64,000 nucleotides of DNA from Psychromonas ingrahamii 37 (GTDB lineage Bacteria > Pseudomonadota > Gammaproteobacteria > Enterobacterales > Psychromonadaceae), in NCBI RefSeq assembly GCF_000015285.1, contig NC_008709.1, forward strand, positions 3,968,001 to 4,032,000. The letters run 5' to 3'. Position numbers and translations under genes: made by a program. Positions within the stretch are counted from its first letter, which is position 1. Each line of letters begins with the position of its first letter. The notes under the pieces are model-generated. The model saw only the letters and a program-made list of their open reading frames with translations, made no database searches and was not told the DNA's origin. Below are positions 1-9,473 of this stretch, piece by piece.

Positions 1-375
1 AATTGGCCAATTCAAGGAGAGGTTTTATCCCGGTTTGGCAGTCAGCGTAGTGGACAGGTAACGTGGAAGGGTATCACCATTGAGGCGAATGAAGGTGAAA
101 AAGTACAGGCTGTCGCAAGCGGGCGAGTTTTATTTGCCGGCTATTTTAAAGGTTATGGCATGGTCCTCGCATTAGATCACAGTGATGGTTACATTAGCTT
201 ATATGGATACAACCAAACCCTGTTACAGGAAACAGGCGATCTTGTTCTACAGGGTGATACAATCGCCCTGGCCGGGCACAGTGGTGGACAAGATAATAAC
301 AGTCTATATTTTGAATTGAGCCACAAAGGTACAGCTAAAGATCCCCTGCTCTGGCTTAAAAAGAAACACAACTAG
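1..375 (+). CDS. envC: Murein hydrolase activator EnvC, C-terminal part (5' truncated by window)
   Basis: The reading frame is open from base 1 to the TAG at 373-375, so the gene starts before the window. The 124 visible residues form a LytM/M23-fold domain: they begin NWPIQGEVLSRFG, run through a GITI-EANEG core, and contain LALDHSDGYISLYGYNQ and SLYFELSHKG near the end. This closely follows the C-terminal domain of E. coli EnvC as I remember it. The zinc ligands of active M23 peptidases are degenerate here, as in EnvC. EnvC is a periplasmic, FtsEX-linked activator of the amidases AmiA and AmiB during septum splitting; an amiB gene lies at 30.8-33.3 kb in this window. An internal ATG at 160 is not the start, because the homology extends upstream of it. 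Confidence 0.85.
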   Translation, partial: NWPIQGEVLSRFGSQRSGQVTWKGITIEANEGEKVQAVASGRVLFAGYFKGYGMVLALDHSDGYISLYGYNQTLLQETGDLVLQGDTIALAGHSGGQDNNSLYFELSHKGTAKDPLLWLKKKHN

Positions 376-603
376 TGATAATAAACCCAAATCACAATCA
401 CAGGAAACAGTCTAAAAAGGGCGCTTAGCTATAAAATTAAAGCCGCTAAAAATCAAAAAATAGGGTCAATAGATCTGCAATGAAAATGTTAAGCAGTGAT
501 CTTTTAGATAAAATCTGCCCTAAAAAATGACATGCGCAATTGAATTAGGCCATAATAAAGAATATCTGAGCATGCTGTCAAAAAAATCAAAAGAGTCTTT
601 ATT

Positions 604-1026
604 ATGCGCTTGTCTGTATTTTTACCCGAATATTCAACACAATTATTTATTGATCTATCAAAACTCTATCAGGATTATTTTAGCCCGGAACAACTTACAA
701 AACCGTCTCTGCAAGCATTAATTGAAGATCGACAATCGCAATTATTTGTAACCTTGTTTAATGCTCGTCACCTTGGTGCCCTAAGAGTACATACAACAGA
801 GCAGGAAGCGACACTCAGCTTATTATGCGTGCGTGGCCTAACTCGCCGCCGGGGCATAGCGAAGAATCTTCTTAAGGAAATTGAAAAACGCCTCAAAAAT
901 AAAAATATTGTAGTTATTAAAATGTGTTTGAATGAATTTCCTGAACAACAGAAAGAAGGAGTGACTCTGTTTATGCAGGCATGTGGTTATTCATTGACAG
1001 ATAGCCTATTCAGTAAGAATCTATAA
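604..1026 (+). CDS. panZ: PanZ/PanM-like GNAT acetyltransferase
   Basis: This 140-residue protein has a GNAT fold with the acetyl-CoA pyrophosphate loop visible as LTRRRGIAKNLLKEIE around residues 80-95. It also has the C-terminal TLFMQACGYS motif. Both segments resemble E. coli PanZ (VTRRRGVGQYLLEEV and TAFMQALGF). PanZ binds acetyl-CoA and triggers self-cleavage of pro-PanD, aspartate 1-decarboxylase, in pantothenate synthesis; it may not be a true acetyltransferase. The N-terminus, MRLSVFLPEYSTQLFIDL, also fits. The ribosome binding site is weak. It stands alone between envC and prmA. An unrelated small GNAT enzyme is the alternative. Confidence 0.65.
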   Translation: MRLSVFLPEYSTQLFIDLSKLYQDYFSPEQLTKPSLQALIEDRQSQLFVTLFNARHLGALRVHTTEQEATLSLLCVRGLTRRRGIAKNLLKEIEKRLKNKNIVVIKMCLNEFPEQQKEGVTLFMQACGYSLTDSLFSKNL

Positions 1027-1039
1027 GCCTCCCATTAGC

Positions 1040-1072
1040 GTACTTAAAGAATTTCAGTGATCCTTTAAGTAC
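1040..1072. terminator. AT-rich inverted repeat after the panZ-like gene
   Basis: A perfect 10-bp stem (gtacttaaag / ctttaagtac) with a 13-nt loop begins 14 bp after the stop codon. There is no clear T-run, so it is only a candidate terminator. Confidence 0.35.
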
Positions 1073-1218
1073 TCCTATATTATTAAGTTTTTACCCTGTA
1101 TTCTTGCGCCCTTATCCATCTACCCACTGAATATGCAGAAATAAACAAGCTAAAAGTAACTGGATCACTTTTAATATAGTGAATAAAACTAAACAACCTT
1201 TTCGTCCTACCGGAAAAG

Positions 1219-1248
1219 TTGAGACAAAAACCGGTAGCGCCTTATAAT
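1219..1248 (+). promoter_or_regulatory. Candidate sigma-70 promoter for prmA
   Basis: TTGAGA (1219-1224) and TATAAT (1243-1248) are separated by 18 bp and followed by a GC-rich stretch (ccgcgac). It overlaps a small inverted repeat (ctaccgg 1207-1213 / ccggtag 1231-1237) that could be an operator. Apart from this and the upstream inverted repeat, nothing was recognised in the 1027-1434 spacer. Confidence 0.5.
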
Positions 1249-1434
1249 CCGCGACAAAGGATAATACCTTCCTATTTAGCCTCAGTGTCTGAGATTCTTG
1301 CTTAAATCTACAACATCAGCTGTTCTGGATACACTAAAACCGCACTCACATGAATTAACTGCTCAACCTTCTTCGCAGGGTTAGCGCTTATGCTTAGTCT
1401 CATTATTATAACCATCTTAAAAAAGGAAAAAATC

Positions 1435-2325
1435 ATGCCTTGGATACAATTAAAGTTAAATGCAACTGCCAAAAATGCAGAAAACATAGGTGAACTGTTA
1501 ATGGAAAATGGTGCATTATCGGTCACCTTTACCGATGCACAGGATGTCCCTATTTTTGAGCCTGCACCAGGTGAAACGCGTCTTTGGGGTAATACAGATA
1601 TTACCGGTCTTTATGAAGCAGAAACGAATATGTTACCCATACTTGAGCAATTACGTAACAGTCCACTTTTAAGCAGTGATTTTTCCCACAAAATTGAAGC
1701 GCTGGAGGACAAAGACTGGGAACGTGAATGGATGGATAAATTCCACCCGATGAAATTTGGTCAACGTTTATGGATCTGCCCAAGCTGGAAGCCCGTACCC
1801 GATGAAAACGCTATCAATGTCATGCTTGATCCCGGGCTTGCATTTGGTACAGGTACACACCCCACCACCGCTTTATGTTTGACCTGGTTAGACAGCCTGG
1901 ATTTACAAGATAAAGTGGTTATCGATTTTGGTTGTGGCTCCGGAATTTTAGCCATTGCAGCCTTAAAATTAGGTGCTAAAAGAGTGATTGGTATTGATCT
2001 TGATCCCCAGGCAATTACGGCTAGCCGCGATAATGCGCAACGTAACAATGTGTCAGATCAACTTGAATTATATTTACCAGCTGATTTACCCGAAGGTATT
2101 TTCGCCGATGTTTTAGTTGCGAATATTCTTGCAGGCCCGCTTCGTGAACTATCAACAAATATTGAATCCTTAGTAAAAAGCAACGGATCACTTGCATTAT
2201 CAGGTATTCTAGAGCAACAAGCAGATGAATTGATTGAAGTTTACGGACAGTGGTTCACCATGGAGAAAGCAACGATTAAAGAAGAGTGGGCAAGACTTTC
2301 TGGGATCAAAAATATCGCCAGCTAA
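1435..2325 (+). CDS. prmA: Ribosomal protein L11 methyltransferase
   Basis: PrmA uses S-adenosylmethionine to trimethylate several positions on ribosomal protein L11 in the cytoplasm. The start at 1435 gives [17 protein letters not shown], which matches the family N-terminus, and follows a purine-rich aaaaagg site. The frame is open back to an ATG at 1390, but those 15 extra residues have no counterpart. The 296-residue protein has the N-terminal substrate domain (with the family signature [15 protein letters not shown] near residue 93), then the Rossmann methyltransferase domain with [15 protein letters not shown] and [19 protein letters not shown] (motif I), and a [10 protein letters not shown] motif. 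The length is close to the usual 293. In E. coli prmA also sits just upstream of dusB-fis. Confidence 0.95.
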   Translation: MPWIQLKLNATAKNAENIGELLMENGALSVTFTDAQDVPIFEPAPGETRLWGNTDITGLYEAETNMLPILEQLRNSPLLSSDFSHKIEALEDKDWEREWMDKFHPMKFGQRLWICPSWKPVPDENAINVMLDPGLAFGTGTHPTTALCLTWLDSLDLQDKVVIDFGCGSGILAIAALKLGAKRVIGIDLDPQAITASRDNAQRNNVSDQLELYLPADLPEGIFADVLVANILAGPLRELSTNIESLVKSNGSLALSGILEQQADELIEVYGQWFTMEKATIKEEWARLSGIKNIAS

Positions 2326-2340
2326 TCTACGGTAAAGGTA

Positions 2341-2700
2341 ATAAAAATAAAGACCAATCAGTAAGGCTATTTGATATCAAAATATCACCAACCTGCTGCA
2401 GAGTTAACAATAACAATCACTAAATAAAAATTGGGCGATTGTTATTGTTAACAAACAGAAATAAAAAAAGAAGAAAGGCTATTTGGTAGCAATAATATTA
2501 CCTTTTAAGCGGCTTGTGAAGTTAATAATAACAATCACCATATAAAATATTGGCCTCCTTTTTTGTCCAAAAATAGACATAAAAATAAATCAACAAGGCT
2601 ATTTTATCTCAAAATTCCACCAATTAACCTGTTCCTAAGATAATAATGACAATCGCCAAATAAAAAGTTCGCCTATTTTTTTTTGTCGAAAAACATAAAT
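2341..2700. repeat. Three degenerate direct repeats of about 120 bp upstream of dusB-fis
   Basis: Three imperfect copies stand head to tail. Anchor words recur at a regular distance: aaggctattt at about 2363, 2475 and 2595, and aataacaatca-type words at 2409, 2527 and 2642 (118 bp apart). A weaker fourth start (aagcctttat) lies at 2714. Copies diverge a lot in between, and each ends in an A/T-rich stretch. No coding potential was seen. Confidence 0.7.
2403..2452. repeat. 16-bp perfect inverted repeat in the first repeat unit
   Basis: gttaacaataacaatc (2403-2418) pairs perfectly with gattgttattgttaac (2437-2452) across an 18-nt loop. The left arm is the conserved word of the 120-bp repeats; the right arm is present only in this unit. 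No T-run follows. It could form a long hairpin after prmA or act as a binding site. Confidence 0.7.
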
Positions 2701-2849
2701 AGAGAAGAGTCGCAAGCCTTTATCGTAAAAAAAGCATAAATAATAATCACTGACAAGACTTTTAAAGCTAAAAAGAGACATTTAATTAATAAAACTTAAA
2801 ACTGCCTATTTTGCAAGCAAAATAATTATAAAATGCTTAATTAATAACC

Positions 2850-2878
2850 TTTCTTCTCGTTGGAAAAATGCGTACACT
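2850..2878 (+). promoter_or_regulatory. Possible dusB-fis promoter
   Basis: TACACT (2873-2878) is followed by a GC-rich acgccgcc discriminator, as expected for the growth-rate and ppGpp-controlled fis promoter of enterics. The -35 region (around ttcttc at 2851-2856) is poor. The location, 34 bp before dusB, fits. Confidence 0.35.
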
Positions 2879-2911
2879 ACGCCGCCTTGACCAAGAGAGA
2901 TTGCTTAATAT

Positions 2912-3871
2912 ATGCGCATCGGGCAGCATCAACTAGATAACAAAATCATTTTAGCACCCATGGCAGGGGTAACTGATCGTCCCTTCCGTGAGCTTTGCCG
3001 AAAACAAGGTGCAGGACTTGCAGTGTCCGAGATGCTGTCATCGAATCCGCGTGTATGGAACAGCAGGAAGTCGAAGTTAAGAATGGACTACCATAATGAA
3101 TCTGGCATCAGATCAGTGCAAATTGCTGGCTCAGAGCCTTTGGCAATGGCGACAGCAGCACAGTTGAGTGTGCAACAAGGCGCTCAGATTATTGATATCA
3201 ATATGGGTTGTCCCGCTAAAAAAGTGAATAAGAAAAAAGCAGGCTCAGCATTATTACCTCACCCAGAACTTGTGCGAGCAATTTTGGAAACCGTGGTTGA
3301 TGCCGTTGATGTGCCTGTCACTTTAAAAATTCGCACTGGCTGGGATCCCGACAGTAGAAACGGTCTGGAAATCGCACGAATAGCAGAACAATCGGGCATC
3401 CAAGCACTTGCAGTGCACGGTCGTACTAGGCAATGTTTTTATAATGGATTTGCTGAATACGACACCATAAAAAAAATTAAACAAAATGTGACTATTCCTG
3501 TGATTGCAAATGGTGATATCACCTCAGTGGAAAAGGCAAAGTTTGTGCTTGATTACACTGGCGCTGACGCCATTATGATTGGACGAGGAGCACAAGGTGC
3601 TCCTTGGATATTCAATGAAATTAATCACTATCTAACAACCGGAGAGCAACTTTCCTCTCCGGCTAAAGCGGAAATTGCCCATATCCTTCTTGGTCATGTA
3701 CAAGCTTTACATGGTTTTTACGGGGAAGTAATGGGACCTAGAATTGCCAGAAAGCATGTTGGATGGTATTTAAAAGAGCAAGATCAGTTAGGTCACTTTA
3801 AGCGACAATTCAATGCAATTGACTGCCCGTATGAGCAATTAAAAACATTAGAAACTTACTTAAATAAATAA
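2912..3871 (+). CDS. dusB: tRNA-dihydrouridine synthase B
   Basis: DusB is an FMN-dependent reductase that converts U17 of certain tRNAs to dihydrouridine. The 319-residue protein starts [19 protein letters not shown] and shows the TIM-barrel FMN-site motif [15 protein letters not shown]. It has the catalytic-cysteine motif [19 protein letters not shown] (around residue 98), [26 protein letters not shown] and [14 protein letters not shown]. All are hallmark Dus motifs in the usual order. The gene is followed 13 bp later by fis, the conserved dusB-fis operon of gammaproteobacteria, in which dusB is the promoter-proximal gene. Confidence 0.96.
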   Translation: MRIGQHQLDNKIILAPMAGVTDRPFRELCRKQGAGLAVSEMLSSNPRVWNSRKSKLRMDYHNESGIRSVQIAGSEPLAMATAAQLSVQQGAQIIDINMGCPAKKVNKKKAGSALLPHPELVRAILETVVDAVDVPVTLKIRTGWDPDSRNGLEIARIAEQSGIQALAVHGRTRQCFYNGFAEYDTIKKIKQNVTIPVIANGDITSVEKAKFVLDYTGADAIMIGRGAQGAPWIFNEINHYLTTGEQLSSPAKAEIAHILLGHVQALHGFYGEVMGPRIARKHVGWYLKEQDQLGHFKRQFNAIDCPYEQLKTLETYLNK

Positions 3872-3884
3872 AGAGTTAATAGCT

Positions 3885-4184
3885 ATGTTTGAACAAAAGA
3901 TTTCGTCAGAAGCACTTACAACAACAACTAGTATTCCTGCTACAGGGCAAATAACTCAGCGACCACTTCGTGATTCGGTACGCCAAGCAGTGTCGGGTTA
4001 TGTAGCGCAACTTAATGGTCAAGATCCAACTGAATTATATGAACTTGTTTTATCTGAAGTTGAAGCACCATTATTGGATATTATTATGCAGTATACTCGT
4101 GGTAATCAAACGCGTGCGGCAACTATGCTAGGCATTAACCGTGGTACATTACGCAAGAAACTGAAAAAATATGGCATGGGTTGA
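3885..4184 (+). CDS. fis: Nucleoid protein Fis
   Basis: Fis is a small dimeric nucleoid protein that bends DNA, activates rRNA promoters and assists site-specific recombinases. At 99 residues it has nearly the same length as E. coli Fis (98). The C-terminal helix-turn-helix is almost invariant: [20 protein letters not shown], ending LKKYGMG. The N-terminal region carries the [13 protein letters not shown] and [18 protein letters not shown] segments. It is co-transcribed with dusB and is followed by a strong terminator. Confidence 0.98.
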   Translation: MFEQKISSEALTTTTSIPATGQITQRPLRDSVRQAVSGYVAQLNGQDPTELYELVLSEVEAPLLDIIMQYTRGNQTRAATMLGINRGTLRKKLKKYGMG

Positions 4185-4206
4185 TTTCTTCGCCATTATT
4201 TAATCG

Positions 4207-4234
4207 AAAAAGCGACTAAAAAGTCGCTTTTTTT
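4207..4234 (+). terminator. Rho-independent terminator of dusB-fis
   Basis: aaaaagcgact (4207-4217) pairs with agtcgcttttt (4222-4232) across a 4-nt loop, followed by T residues. It lies 22 bp after the fis stop. Confidence 0.9.
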
Positions 4235-4301
4235 ATGCCTCGAATAAAAAGTTATTTGCCACTAAGCTATCAGCTTGAACCTTTACAGAACAGGGAAATC
4301 T

Positions 4302-4883
4302 ATGCTCTTACTACCTATTAATGAACAGTTAAAAAATTTGCAGTCATGGCAGCAAAGTGTTTTCTGCATGGCACTCGCGCAACACAGTATTTTACATTTC
4401 CACCTTTTTACTGAAGCAATTGGAAGTGATCATGCGCAAAGTATTGATACTTTCAACCAACTTTTTTGGGAAAAAATGACAGTAAAAGGCGCAAAAATAA
4501 ACTTCGCTATCCAACAGGATCGTTTTGATGAAATCATTCCGGATGCGCGTGAATTTGATTTTTACGGCGTTTATCCGGCGCTGGATCACTGTGTTATTTT
4601 GAGTTGTGCTTTTAACAGTTTTTTAACTGAATCAAACGATGAAGCTTTCAATGCCAGCCAAACCTCATTTGCAACGATCGCAAGTTTTATGGAATTACAA
4701 AATGGCACTGAAATCGATGAGCAGTCATTAACTGAGCTTCCACTGGTTCAGTCTGAGTTAGCTTTTCAAAAAATGTTACTTAAAAAATTAGATCATCAGC
4801 GTAGCCCTGAGCTAATAAAATCCATTAGACAGTTTGTTCTGGATCTTGGCGTGACTAATTTAGGTATCGCCCTCAATGATTAA
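4302..4883 (+). CDS. yjaG: YjaG family protein (DUF416)
   Basis: This 193-residue protein matches E. coli YjaG over its whole length. Visible shared segments are LQSWQQSVFCMALAQ, WEKMTVKGAKINFAIQ, EFDFYGVYPALDHCVIL and the C-terminal VTNLGIALND. The function of the family is not known to me. The start at 4302 is chosen because an agggaaa site lies 7 bp upstream and the family begins with a short leader before the ESW/QSW motif; the frame also extends to an ATG at 4275. As in E. coli, the gene is directly upstream of hupA. Confidence 0.88.
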   Translation: MLLLPINEQLKNLQSWQQSVFCMALAQHSILHFHLFTEAIGSDHAQSIDTFNQLFWEKMTVKGAKINFAIQQDRFDEIIPDAREFDFYGVYPALDHCVILSCAFNSFLTESNDEAFNASQTSFATIASFMELQNGTEIDEQSLTELPLVQSELAFQKMLLKKLDHQRSPELIKSIRQFVLDLGVTNLGIALND

Positions 4884-5163
4884 ACTCGCCTTAATTGTGT
4901 GATTTTTAACACATTAAGTAAAATAAAGGGATCTTTATCCTACTTTTGCAACTAACTGGTCTTTACATCGACAATATATTGATAACATACTAAAATCACT
5001 TGGAAATATAGATTTCAGTTAGTCGATTAACAACTGAATTTTAGATAGAAAGTTAAAACATAGTGACTTTTTTATGACACATTAGCTTAATTGATATTTC
5101 CAAGTGACTCGTGAATCGCCATTAAAGCTAATTCTAACACCCTATAAAAATGGATATACTAAG

Positions 5164-5439
5164 ATGAACAAAACTCAACTTATTACTGATATTGCAGAGA
5201 AAGCAGAACTAACAAAAGTTCAAGCTAAAGCGGCTTTAGAACAGATGATGACTAGCGTAACAGACAGTCTAAAAGATGGTGAGCCAGTACAGTTAATTGG
5301 ATTTGGTACTTTTAAAGTAAACCACCGGGCAGCCCGTACAGGTCGAAATCCACAAACTGGGGCCGATATTCAAATCAAAGCGGCTAATGTACCTGCTTTT
5401 GTTGCCGGTAAATCGCTTAAAGAAGCCGTTAATAAATAA
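5164..5439 (+). CDS. hupA: DNA-binding protein HU-alpha
   Basis: HU is a histone-like dimer that wraps and bends DNA. The 91-residue sequence begins [20 protein letters not shown] and contains the signature [20 protein letters not shown] and the arm-and-tail region [17 protein letters not shown]. The start at 5164 gives the exact family N-terminus; an in-frame upstream start at 5104 would add 20 residues without homology. The Shine-Dalgarno is modest (ggat, 8 bp upstream). The gene is monocistronic with a strong terminator downstream. Confidence 0.97.
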   Translation: MNKTQLITDIAEKAELTKVQAKAALEQMMTSVTDSLKDGEPVQLIGFGTFKVNHRAARTGRNPQTGADIQIKAANVPAFVAGKSLKEAVNK

Positions 5440-5450
5440 TCGACCTGAAA

Positions 5451-5483
5451 AAAAGCCGATGTGATAAAACATCGGCTTTTTAT
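5451..5483. terminator. Terminator between hupA and purD (probably bidirectional)
   Basis: aaaagccgatgt (5451-5462) and acatcggctttt (5469-5480) form a 12-bp stem with A-tract and T-tract on the two sides, so it can serve hupA (+) and purD (-). Confidence 0.9.
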
Positions 5484-5549
5484 TCAAGCTTCGAACTACG
5501 AGTTTCGAGCTTCCCGCCTTCGGGGTTTCTAGCCTTTCAACTTTTCAGC

Positions 5550-6839
5550 TTATTTTTTCTGCTCACGAGCAATCGCACGATGAGCAATATCATGACGATA
5601 GAACATACCATCCCAGCTAATTGTCTTAGCCAGAGCGTAAGCTTTTTGCTGTGCCTCGGTCACTGTATTGCCTAATGCTGTCGCACACAAAACACGTCCG
5701 CCATTGGTAACAATTTGGCCATCAACTTCTTTGGTACCACCATGGAAAACTTTGAGGCCTTCCATTTCCTGGTCAGGCAAACCTTCGATCACTAAGCCTT
5801 TTTTATACTCATTAGGATAACCACCAGCCGCCAAGACAATACCGATCGCTGCACGTTGGTCAAATTCAGCAGTCATATCAGCCAATTCGCCATTTACACC
5901 CGCCAGGCATAAGGTGACCAGATCAGACTTCATGCGCAACAACAGCGGTTGTGTTTCCGGATCACCAAAACGACAGTTGTATTCGATAACTTTAGGTGTT
6001 CCATCGGCCATGATCATCAGACCCGCATAAAGAAAACCGCTGTAACTATTACCTTCAGCCGCCATGCCTTTAACAGTTGGGTTAATGACTAAGTCCATTA
6101 TGCGCTGATGCATTTCAGGCGTCACTACAGGCGCGGGAGAGTATGCACCCATACCGCCCGTATTTGGCCCGGTATCACCATCACCGACACGTTTATGATC
6201 TTGACTGGTGGCCATAGGAACAATATTTTCGCCATCAACCATCACAATAAATGAAGCTTCTTCACCGTCTAAGAACTCTTCAATAACAACACGGTGCCCG
6301 GCAGAGCCAAATGCATTGCCCGCTAGCATGTCATGAATAGCTTCTTCCGCATCGGCAAGTGTCATCGCTACAATAACGCCTTTACCCGCCGCAAGACCGT
6401 CAGCTTTAATGACGATCGGTGCACCCTTTTCACGAACATAAGCGATCGCAGGCTCAATTTCAGTAAAGTTTTGGTACCAGGCCGTTGGGATATTATGACG
6501 TGCTAAAAAGTCCTTAGTGAACGCTTTTGAGCCTTCTAGCTGGGCCGCGCCCTTAGTTGGACCGAAACAGGCAAGGCCGGCATCAGTAAATGCATCTACA
6601 ACACCGATAACTAAGGGTGCTTCGGGGCCGACAATCGTTAATTCAACACGATTTTCTTTAGCAAATTTGACTAATCCGTCAATATCTTCAACATCAATGG
6701 CAACATTAGTTACTTTTGCTTCTAATGCCGTTCCTGCATTGCCCGGGGCAACAAAGATATTTTTAACTTGTTTATTTTGAGCGACTTTCCACGCAAGCGC
6801 ATGCTCACGGCCGCCGCTGCCAATAATTAAAACATTCAT
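5550..6839 (-). CDS. purD: Phosphoribosylamine-glycine ligase (GARS)
   Basis: PurD joins glycine to 5-phosphoribosylamine using ATP, the second step of de novo purine synthesis. The 429-residue protein starts MNVLIIGSGGREHALAWKVA, the typical N-domain, followed by VGPEAPLVIGVVD, the ATP-grasp segments PIVIKADGLAAGKGVIVA and TGGMGAYSPAP, and the metal-site region VIEYNCRFGDPETQPLL. The C-terminus ends in the GMFYRHDIAHRAI motif. The length is as expected. It lies downstream of purH on the same strand with a 218-bp spacer that holds a terminator-like hairpin, so purD may be partly uncoupled from purH. Confidence 0.97.
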   Translation of the reverse strand: MNVLIIGSGGREHALAWKVAQNKQVKNIFVAPGNAGTALEAKVTNVAIDVEDIDGLVKFAKENRVELTIVGPEAPLVIGVVDAFTDAGLACFGPTKGAAQLEGSKAFTKDFLARHNIPTAWYQNFTEIEPAIAYVREKGAPIVIKADGLAAGKGVIVAMTLADAEEAIHDMLAGNAFGSAGHRVVIEEFLDGEEASFIVMVDGENIVPMATSQDHKRVGDGDTGPNTGGMGAYSPAPVVTPEMHQRIMDLVINPTVKGMAAEGNSYSGFLYAGLMIMADGTPKVIEYNCRFGDPETQPLLLRMKSDLVTLCLAGVNGELADMTAEFDQRAAIGIVLAAGGYPNEYKKGLVIEGLPDQEMEGLKVFHGGTKEVDGQIVTNGGRVLCATALGNTVTEAQQKAYALAKTISWDGMFYRHDIAHRAIAREQKK

Positions 6840-6904
6840 AACTTAACCTTCTTAATTCAACCATAGATTTAATGGGTTTATCTCAATGTCCGGTGATTCA
6901 ACTC

Positions 6905-6945
6905 AAAGAAAAAGTGCGCAGCTTATAACGATAAGTACTGCGCAC
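6905..6945 (-). terminator. Terminator-like hairpin between purH and purD
   Basis: On the minus strand, gtgcgcag (complement of 6938-6945) pairs with ctgcgcac (complement of 6914-6921) and is followed by tttttcttt. It could end part of the purH transcription before purD. A second 9-bp stem (ataattctt/aagaattat, 6985-7007) lies between it and purH. Confidence 0.6.
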
Positions 6946-7057
6946 ATCCAGTGCTACGCCCTAAAGGGCCATCCTACGGATGTTATAATTCTTTCCTGAA
7001 GAATTATTGAGCACCTCTAACGCAGAGATCGCATCTACAGACGAATAAATGAGCCGA

Positions 7058-8650
7058 TTAATGGCGGAAGTGACGCATTCCTGTAAATACCATTGCCATA
7101 CCATGTTCGTCGGCTGCTGCAATAACTTCATTGTCACGCATTGAACCACCAGGTTGAATCACGCAACTAATACCGGCTTCAGCGGCGGCATCAATACCAT
7201 CACGGAAAGGAAAAAAGGCATCCGATGACATGACTGAACCTGCAACGACGAGGTTTTCATCGGCGGCTTTGATACCTGCGACTTTCGCACTGTAAACTCG
7301 GCTCATTTGCCCTGCGCCAACACCCACTGTCGCATTGTTTTTAACATAAACAATCGCATTTGATTTCACAAATTTAGCCACTTTCCAGCTGAATAACAGA
7401 TCCTTTAATTCAGCTTCCGTCGGTTGACGTTTAGTCACCACTTTAAGGTCCTCTAAACCGACCATACCTTGATCTCTGTCCTGTACTAATAAGCCGCCAT
7501 TAACACGCTTGATATCAAACTGGGTCGTTTTGTCAGACCATTCTCCACAGGCTAACAAACGTAAGTTTTTCTTAGTCGCTACAATTTTTGCAGCTTCCGG
7601 GCTAACGCTAGGCGCAATAATCACCTCAACAAATTGGCGAGAAACAATGGCTTCTGCGGTCTTTGCATCAAGCTCACGGTTAAAGGCAATAATGCCACCA
7701 AAAGCAGATGTCGGGTCTGTTTTGTAAGCACCTTCATAGGCATCAAGAATATTGCCTGCAACAGCAACACCACAAGGGTTAGAATGTTTAACGATTACAC
7801 AAGCCGGCTCCGAAAACTCTTTAACACACTCAAGAGCCGCATCAGTATCTGCAATATTATTGTAAGAAAGGGCTTTACCCTGTAGCTGAGTCGCGGTAGA
7901 AACAGAGGCTTCTTGAATATCATCTTCCACATAAAAAGCGGCACTTTGGTGGCTATTTTCACCGTAACGCATATCTTGCTTTTTCTTAAACTGCATGTTG
8001 ATGGTACGAGGGAATTTAGACTCAAGATCACCTTCGCTATTCTCACCGTAGCTTGGCACCATAGTACCGAAATAATTCGCGATCATACCGTCATATTGCG
8101 CGGTATGCTCATAAGCTGCGATAGCAAGATCAAAGCGAGTTTTATAAGCCAAGCTATTGTTATTTTCCTGCATCTCTTTAAGCACACGGGGGTAATCACC
8201 TGCGTTAACAACAATTCCCACATCTTTATGATTCTTAGCAGCGGCACGCACCATAGTTGGACCACCGATATCGATGTTTTCAATGGCGTCTTCTAAAGAA
8301 CAATCCGGACGGGCAACGGTTTCAGCAAAGGGATAAAGATTGACAACTACTAAATCAATAGGAGCAATATCATTTTCGGACATAATGACTTCATCAATAC
8401 CGCGACGAGCAAGAATTCCACCATGAATTTTAGGGTGTAAGGTTTTAACACGCCCATCCATCATTTCAGGAAACCCCGTATAGTCAGATACTTCAGTCAC
8501 TTTTATGTCATTCTCAGCAAGTAATTTACAAGTACCACCAGTAGAAAGGATTTCAACGCCTCTTGCAGATAACTCTTTGGCGAATTCAATAATTCCAGCT
8601 TTATCTGAAACGCTTAGCAGCGCACGTTTAATTGGTCGGCTATTTTCCAT
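7058..8650 (-). CDS. purH: Bifunctional AICAR transformylase / IMP cyclohydrolase
   Basis: PurH catalyses the last two steps of IMP synthesis. The 530-residue protein has the N-terminal MGS-like IMP cyclohydrolase domain (residues 1 to about 190, with [28 protein letters not shown] and [15 protein letters not shown]). The C-terminal AICAR transformylase domain carries [14 protein letters not shown], the [15 protein letters not shown] motif with the catalytic Lys-His pair, and [18 protein letters not shown]. The normally MRYGENPHQ motif has Ser in place of Pro. It ends in [11 protein letters not shown]. purH-purD is the conserved order, and a PurR-like box lies upstream. Confidence 0.97.
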   Translation of the reverse strand: MENSRPIKRALLSVSDKAGIIEFAKELSARGVEILSTGGTCKLLAENDIKVTEVSDYTGFPEMMDGRVKTLHPKIHGGILARRGIDEVIMSENDIAPIDLVVVNLYPFAETVARPDCSLEDAIENIDIGGPTMVRAAAKNHKDVGIVVNAGDYPRVLKEMQENNNSLAYKTRFDLAIAAYEHTAQYDGMIANYFGTMVPSYGENSEGDLESKFPRTINMQFKKKQDMRYGENSHQSAAFYVEDDIQEASVSTATQLQGKALSYNNIADTDAALECVKEFSEPACVIVKHSNPCGVAVAGNILDAYEGAYKTDPTSAFGGIIAFNRELDAKTAEAIVSRQFVEVIIAPSVSPEAAKIVATKKNLRLLACGEWSDKTTQFDIKRVNGGLLVQDRDQGMVGLEDLKVVTKRQPTEAELKDLLFSWKVAKFVKSNAIVYVKNNATVGVGAGQMSRVYSAKVAGIKAADENLVVAGSVMSSDAFFPFRDGIDAAAEAGISCVIQPGGSMRDNEVIAAADEHGMAMVFTGMRHFRH

Positions 8651-8739
8651 CGTCTGATAAATCCCTCGGTTAATTGTTCAATAAGCAAAACCAGTCATTG
8701 GTTTTTTTAACTTAAAAAGCACTAAGATGAGCATTCTAC

Positions 8740-8755
8740 CCGAAAACGATGGCAA
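8740..8755 (-). promoter_or_regulatory. Candidate PurR operator upstream of purH
   Basis: Read on the minus strand, TTGCCATCGTTTTCGG keeps the central GC..A.CG.TT.C core of the PurR consensus (ANGCAANCGNTTNCNT), with mismatches at the outer positions and one inner base. It lies about 90 bp before purH, where E. coli purHD is PurR-controlled. Confidence 0.4.
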
Positions 8756-8823
8756 TTTGAGCCGTTTTATTCAATAAAACAATAAAACATCTCGCTTGAT
8801 ATGCCTTTAAAAGATAAATTTAT

Positions 8824-9333
8824 TTACACGGGTGAATATTGATACAAAAAACTATCAATACCGCGGCAAACGAGAGTAGATATCGGTTTAAAGTGTAAAG
8901 ACTCCATAAGGGTTAATGTCAGTCGATTTTTTTTGGCAATGACCGCGTTCATTTCTGAAAGCTGAAGGCTTACCATAAGGTTTTTAATAAATTGAGAAAA
9001 TAAAGCGGGGATAGTGATATTGTCGTTATATTCCGGCAACAGACGATACACAAAACTTGGTCCAATATCGTATTCCATACGACACTCCTGCAGACCGACC
9101 AAGCCAATGACTTTACTGTATTTTTTATCTTCAATGGCGTAAAGGCAATACTTGTAACGCTGTGCATGAGTCATGATATTAGTGAATAATTTTTCTGCTT
9201 GTTGGCGATTTAATGTACCCGTTGGGCAATATTTCATGCTCTTAGCATTACTTACCAGCATAGTAAAATCATTGAGATCAGATGCTATAAATTGACGAAC
9301 AGTTAAGTGTTCATTTTCTGCAAATAACGTCAT
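8824..9333 (-). CDS. GNAT family N-acetyltransferase (RimJ/RimL-like)
   Basis: This 169-residue protein begins MTLFAENEHLTVRQFIASDL, a typical RimL-type opening strand and helix. It contains VIGLVGLQECR followed by DIGPSFVYRLLPEY, and NAVIAKKNRLTLTLMESLHF, which matches the N-x-x-S-x-x-x-x-E-K-x-G-F acetyl-CoA motif in a looser form. The substrate cannot be told from sequence. It stands between purH and hemE and probably has its own promoter. Confidence 0.7.
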   Translation of the reverse strand: MTLFAENEHLTVRQFIASDLNDFTMLVSNAKSMKYCPTGTLNRQQAEKLFTNIMTHAQRYKYCLYAIEDKKYSKVIGLVGLQECRMEYDIGPSFVYRLLPEYNDNITIPALFSQFIKNLMVSLQLSEMNAVIAKKNRLTLTLMESLHFKPISTLVCRGIDSFLYQYSPV

Positions 9334-9427
9334 ATTTTAATTTCTGCGGTTATTTATCATATAACCTTTATACTAAAATCGTACAAAAAATCAACAGCAA
9401 ATTACTTATAGATTACTCAAAATAGTA

Positions 9428-9453
9428 AAAAACCATGCAAGTGCATGGTTTTT
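9428..9453. terminator. Terminator after hemE, bidirectional form
   Basis: aaaaaccatgca (9428-9439) and tgcatggttttt (9442-9453) form a 12-bp perfect stem with a tight 2-nt loop, with the T-run on each strand. It follows the hemE stop by about 20 bp. Confidence 0.9.
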
Positions 9454-9473
9454 ATCAAAAATAAGCGAAGTAC

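Noticed and set aside
2341-2700. CRISPR array
   Set aside because: The repeats are about 120 bp apart, highly degenerate, and have no constant repeat of 25-40 bp with unique spacers; no cas genes are present.
6961-7149. 62-codon minus-strand frame between purD and purH
   Set aside because: It runs out of frame through the 3' end of purH and into the spacer hairpins; no homology is visible.
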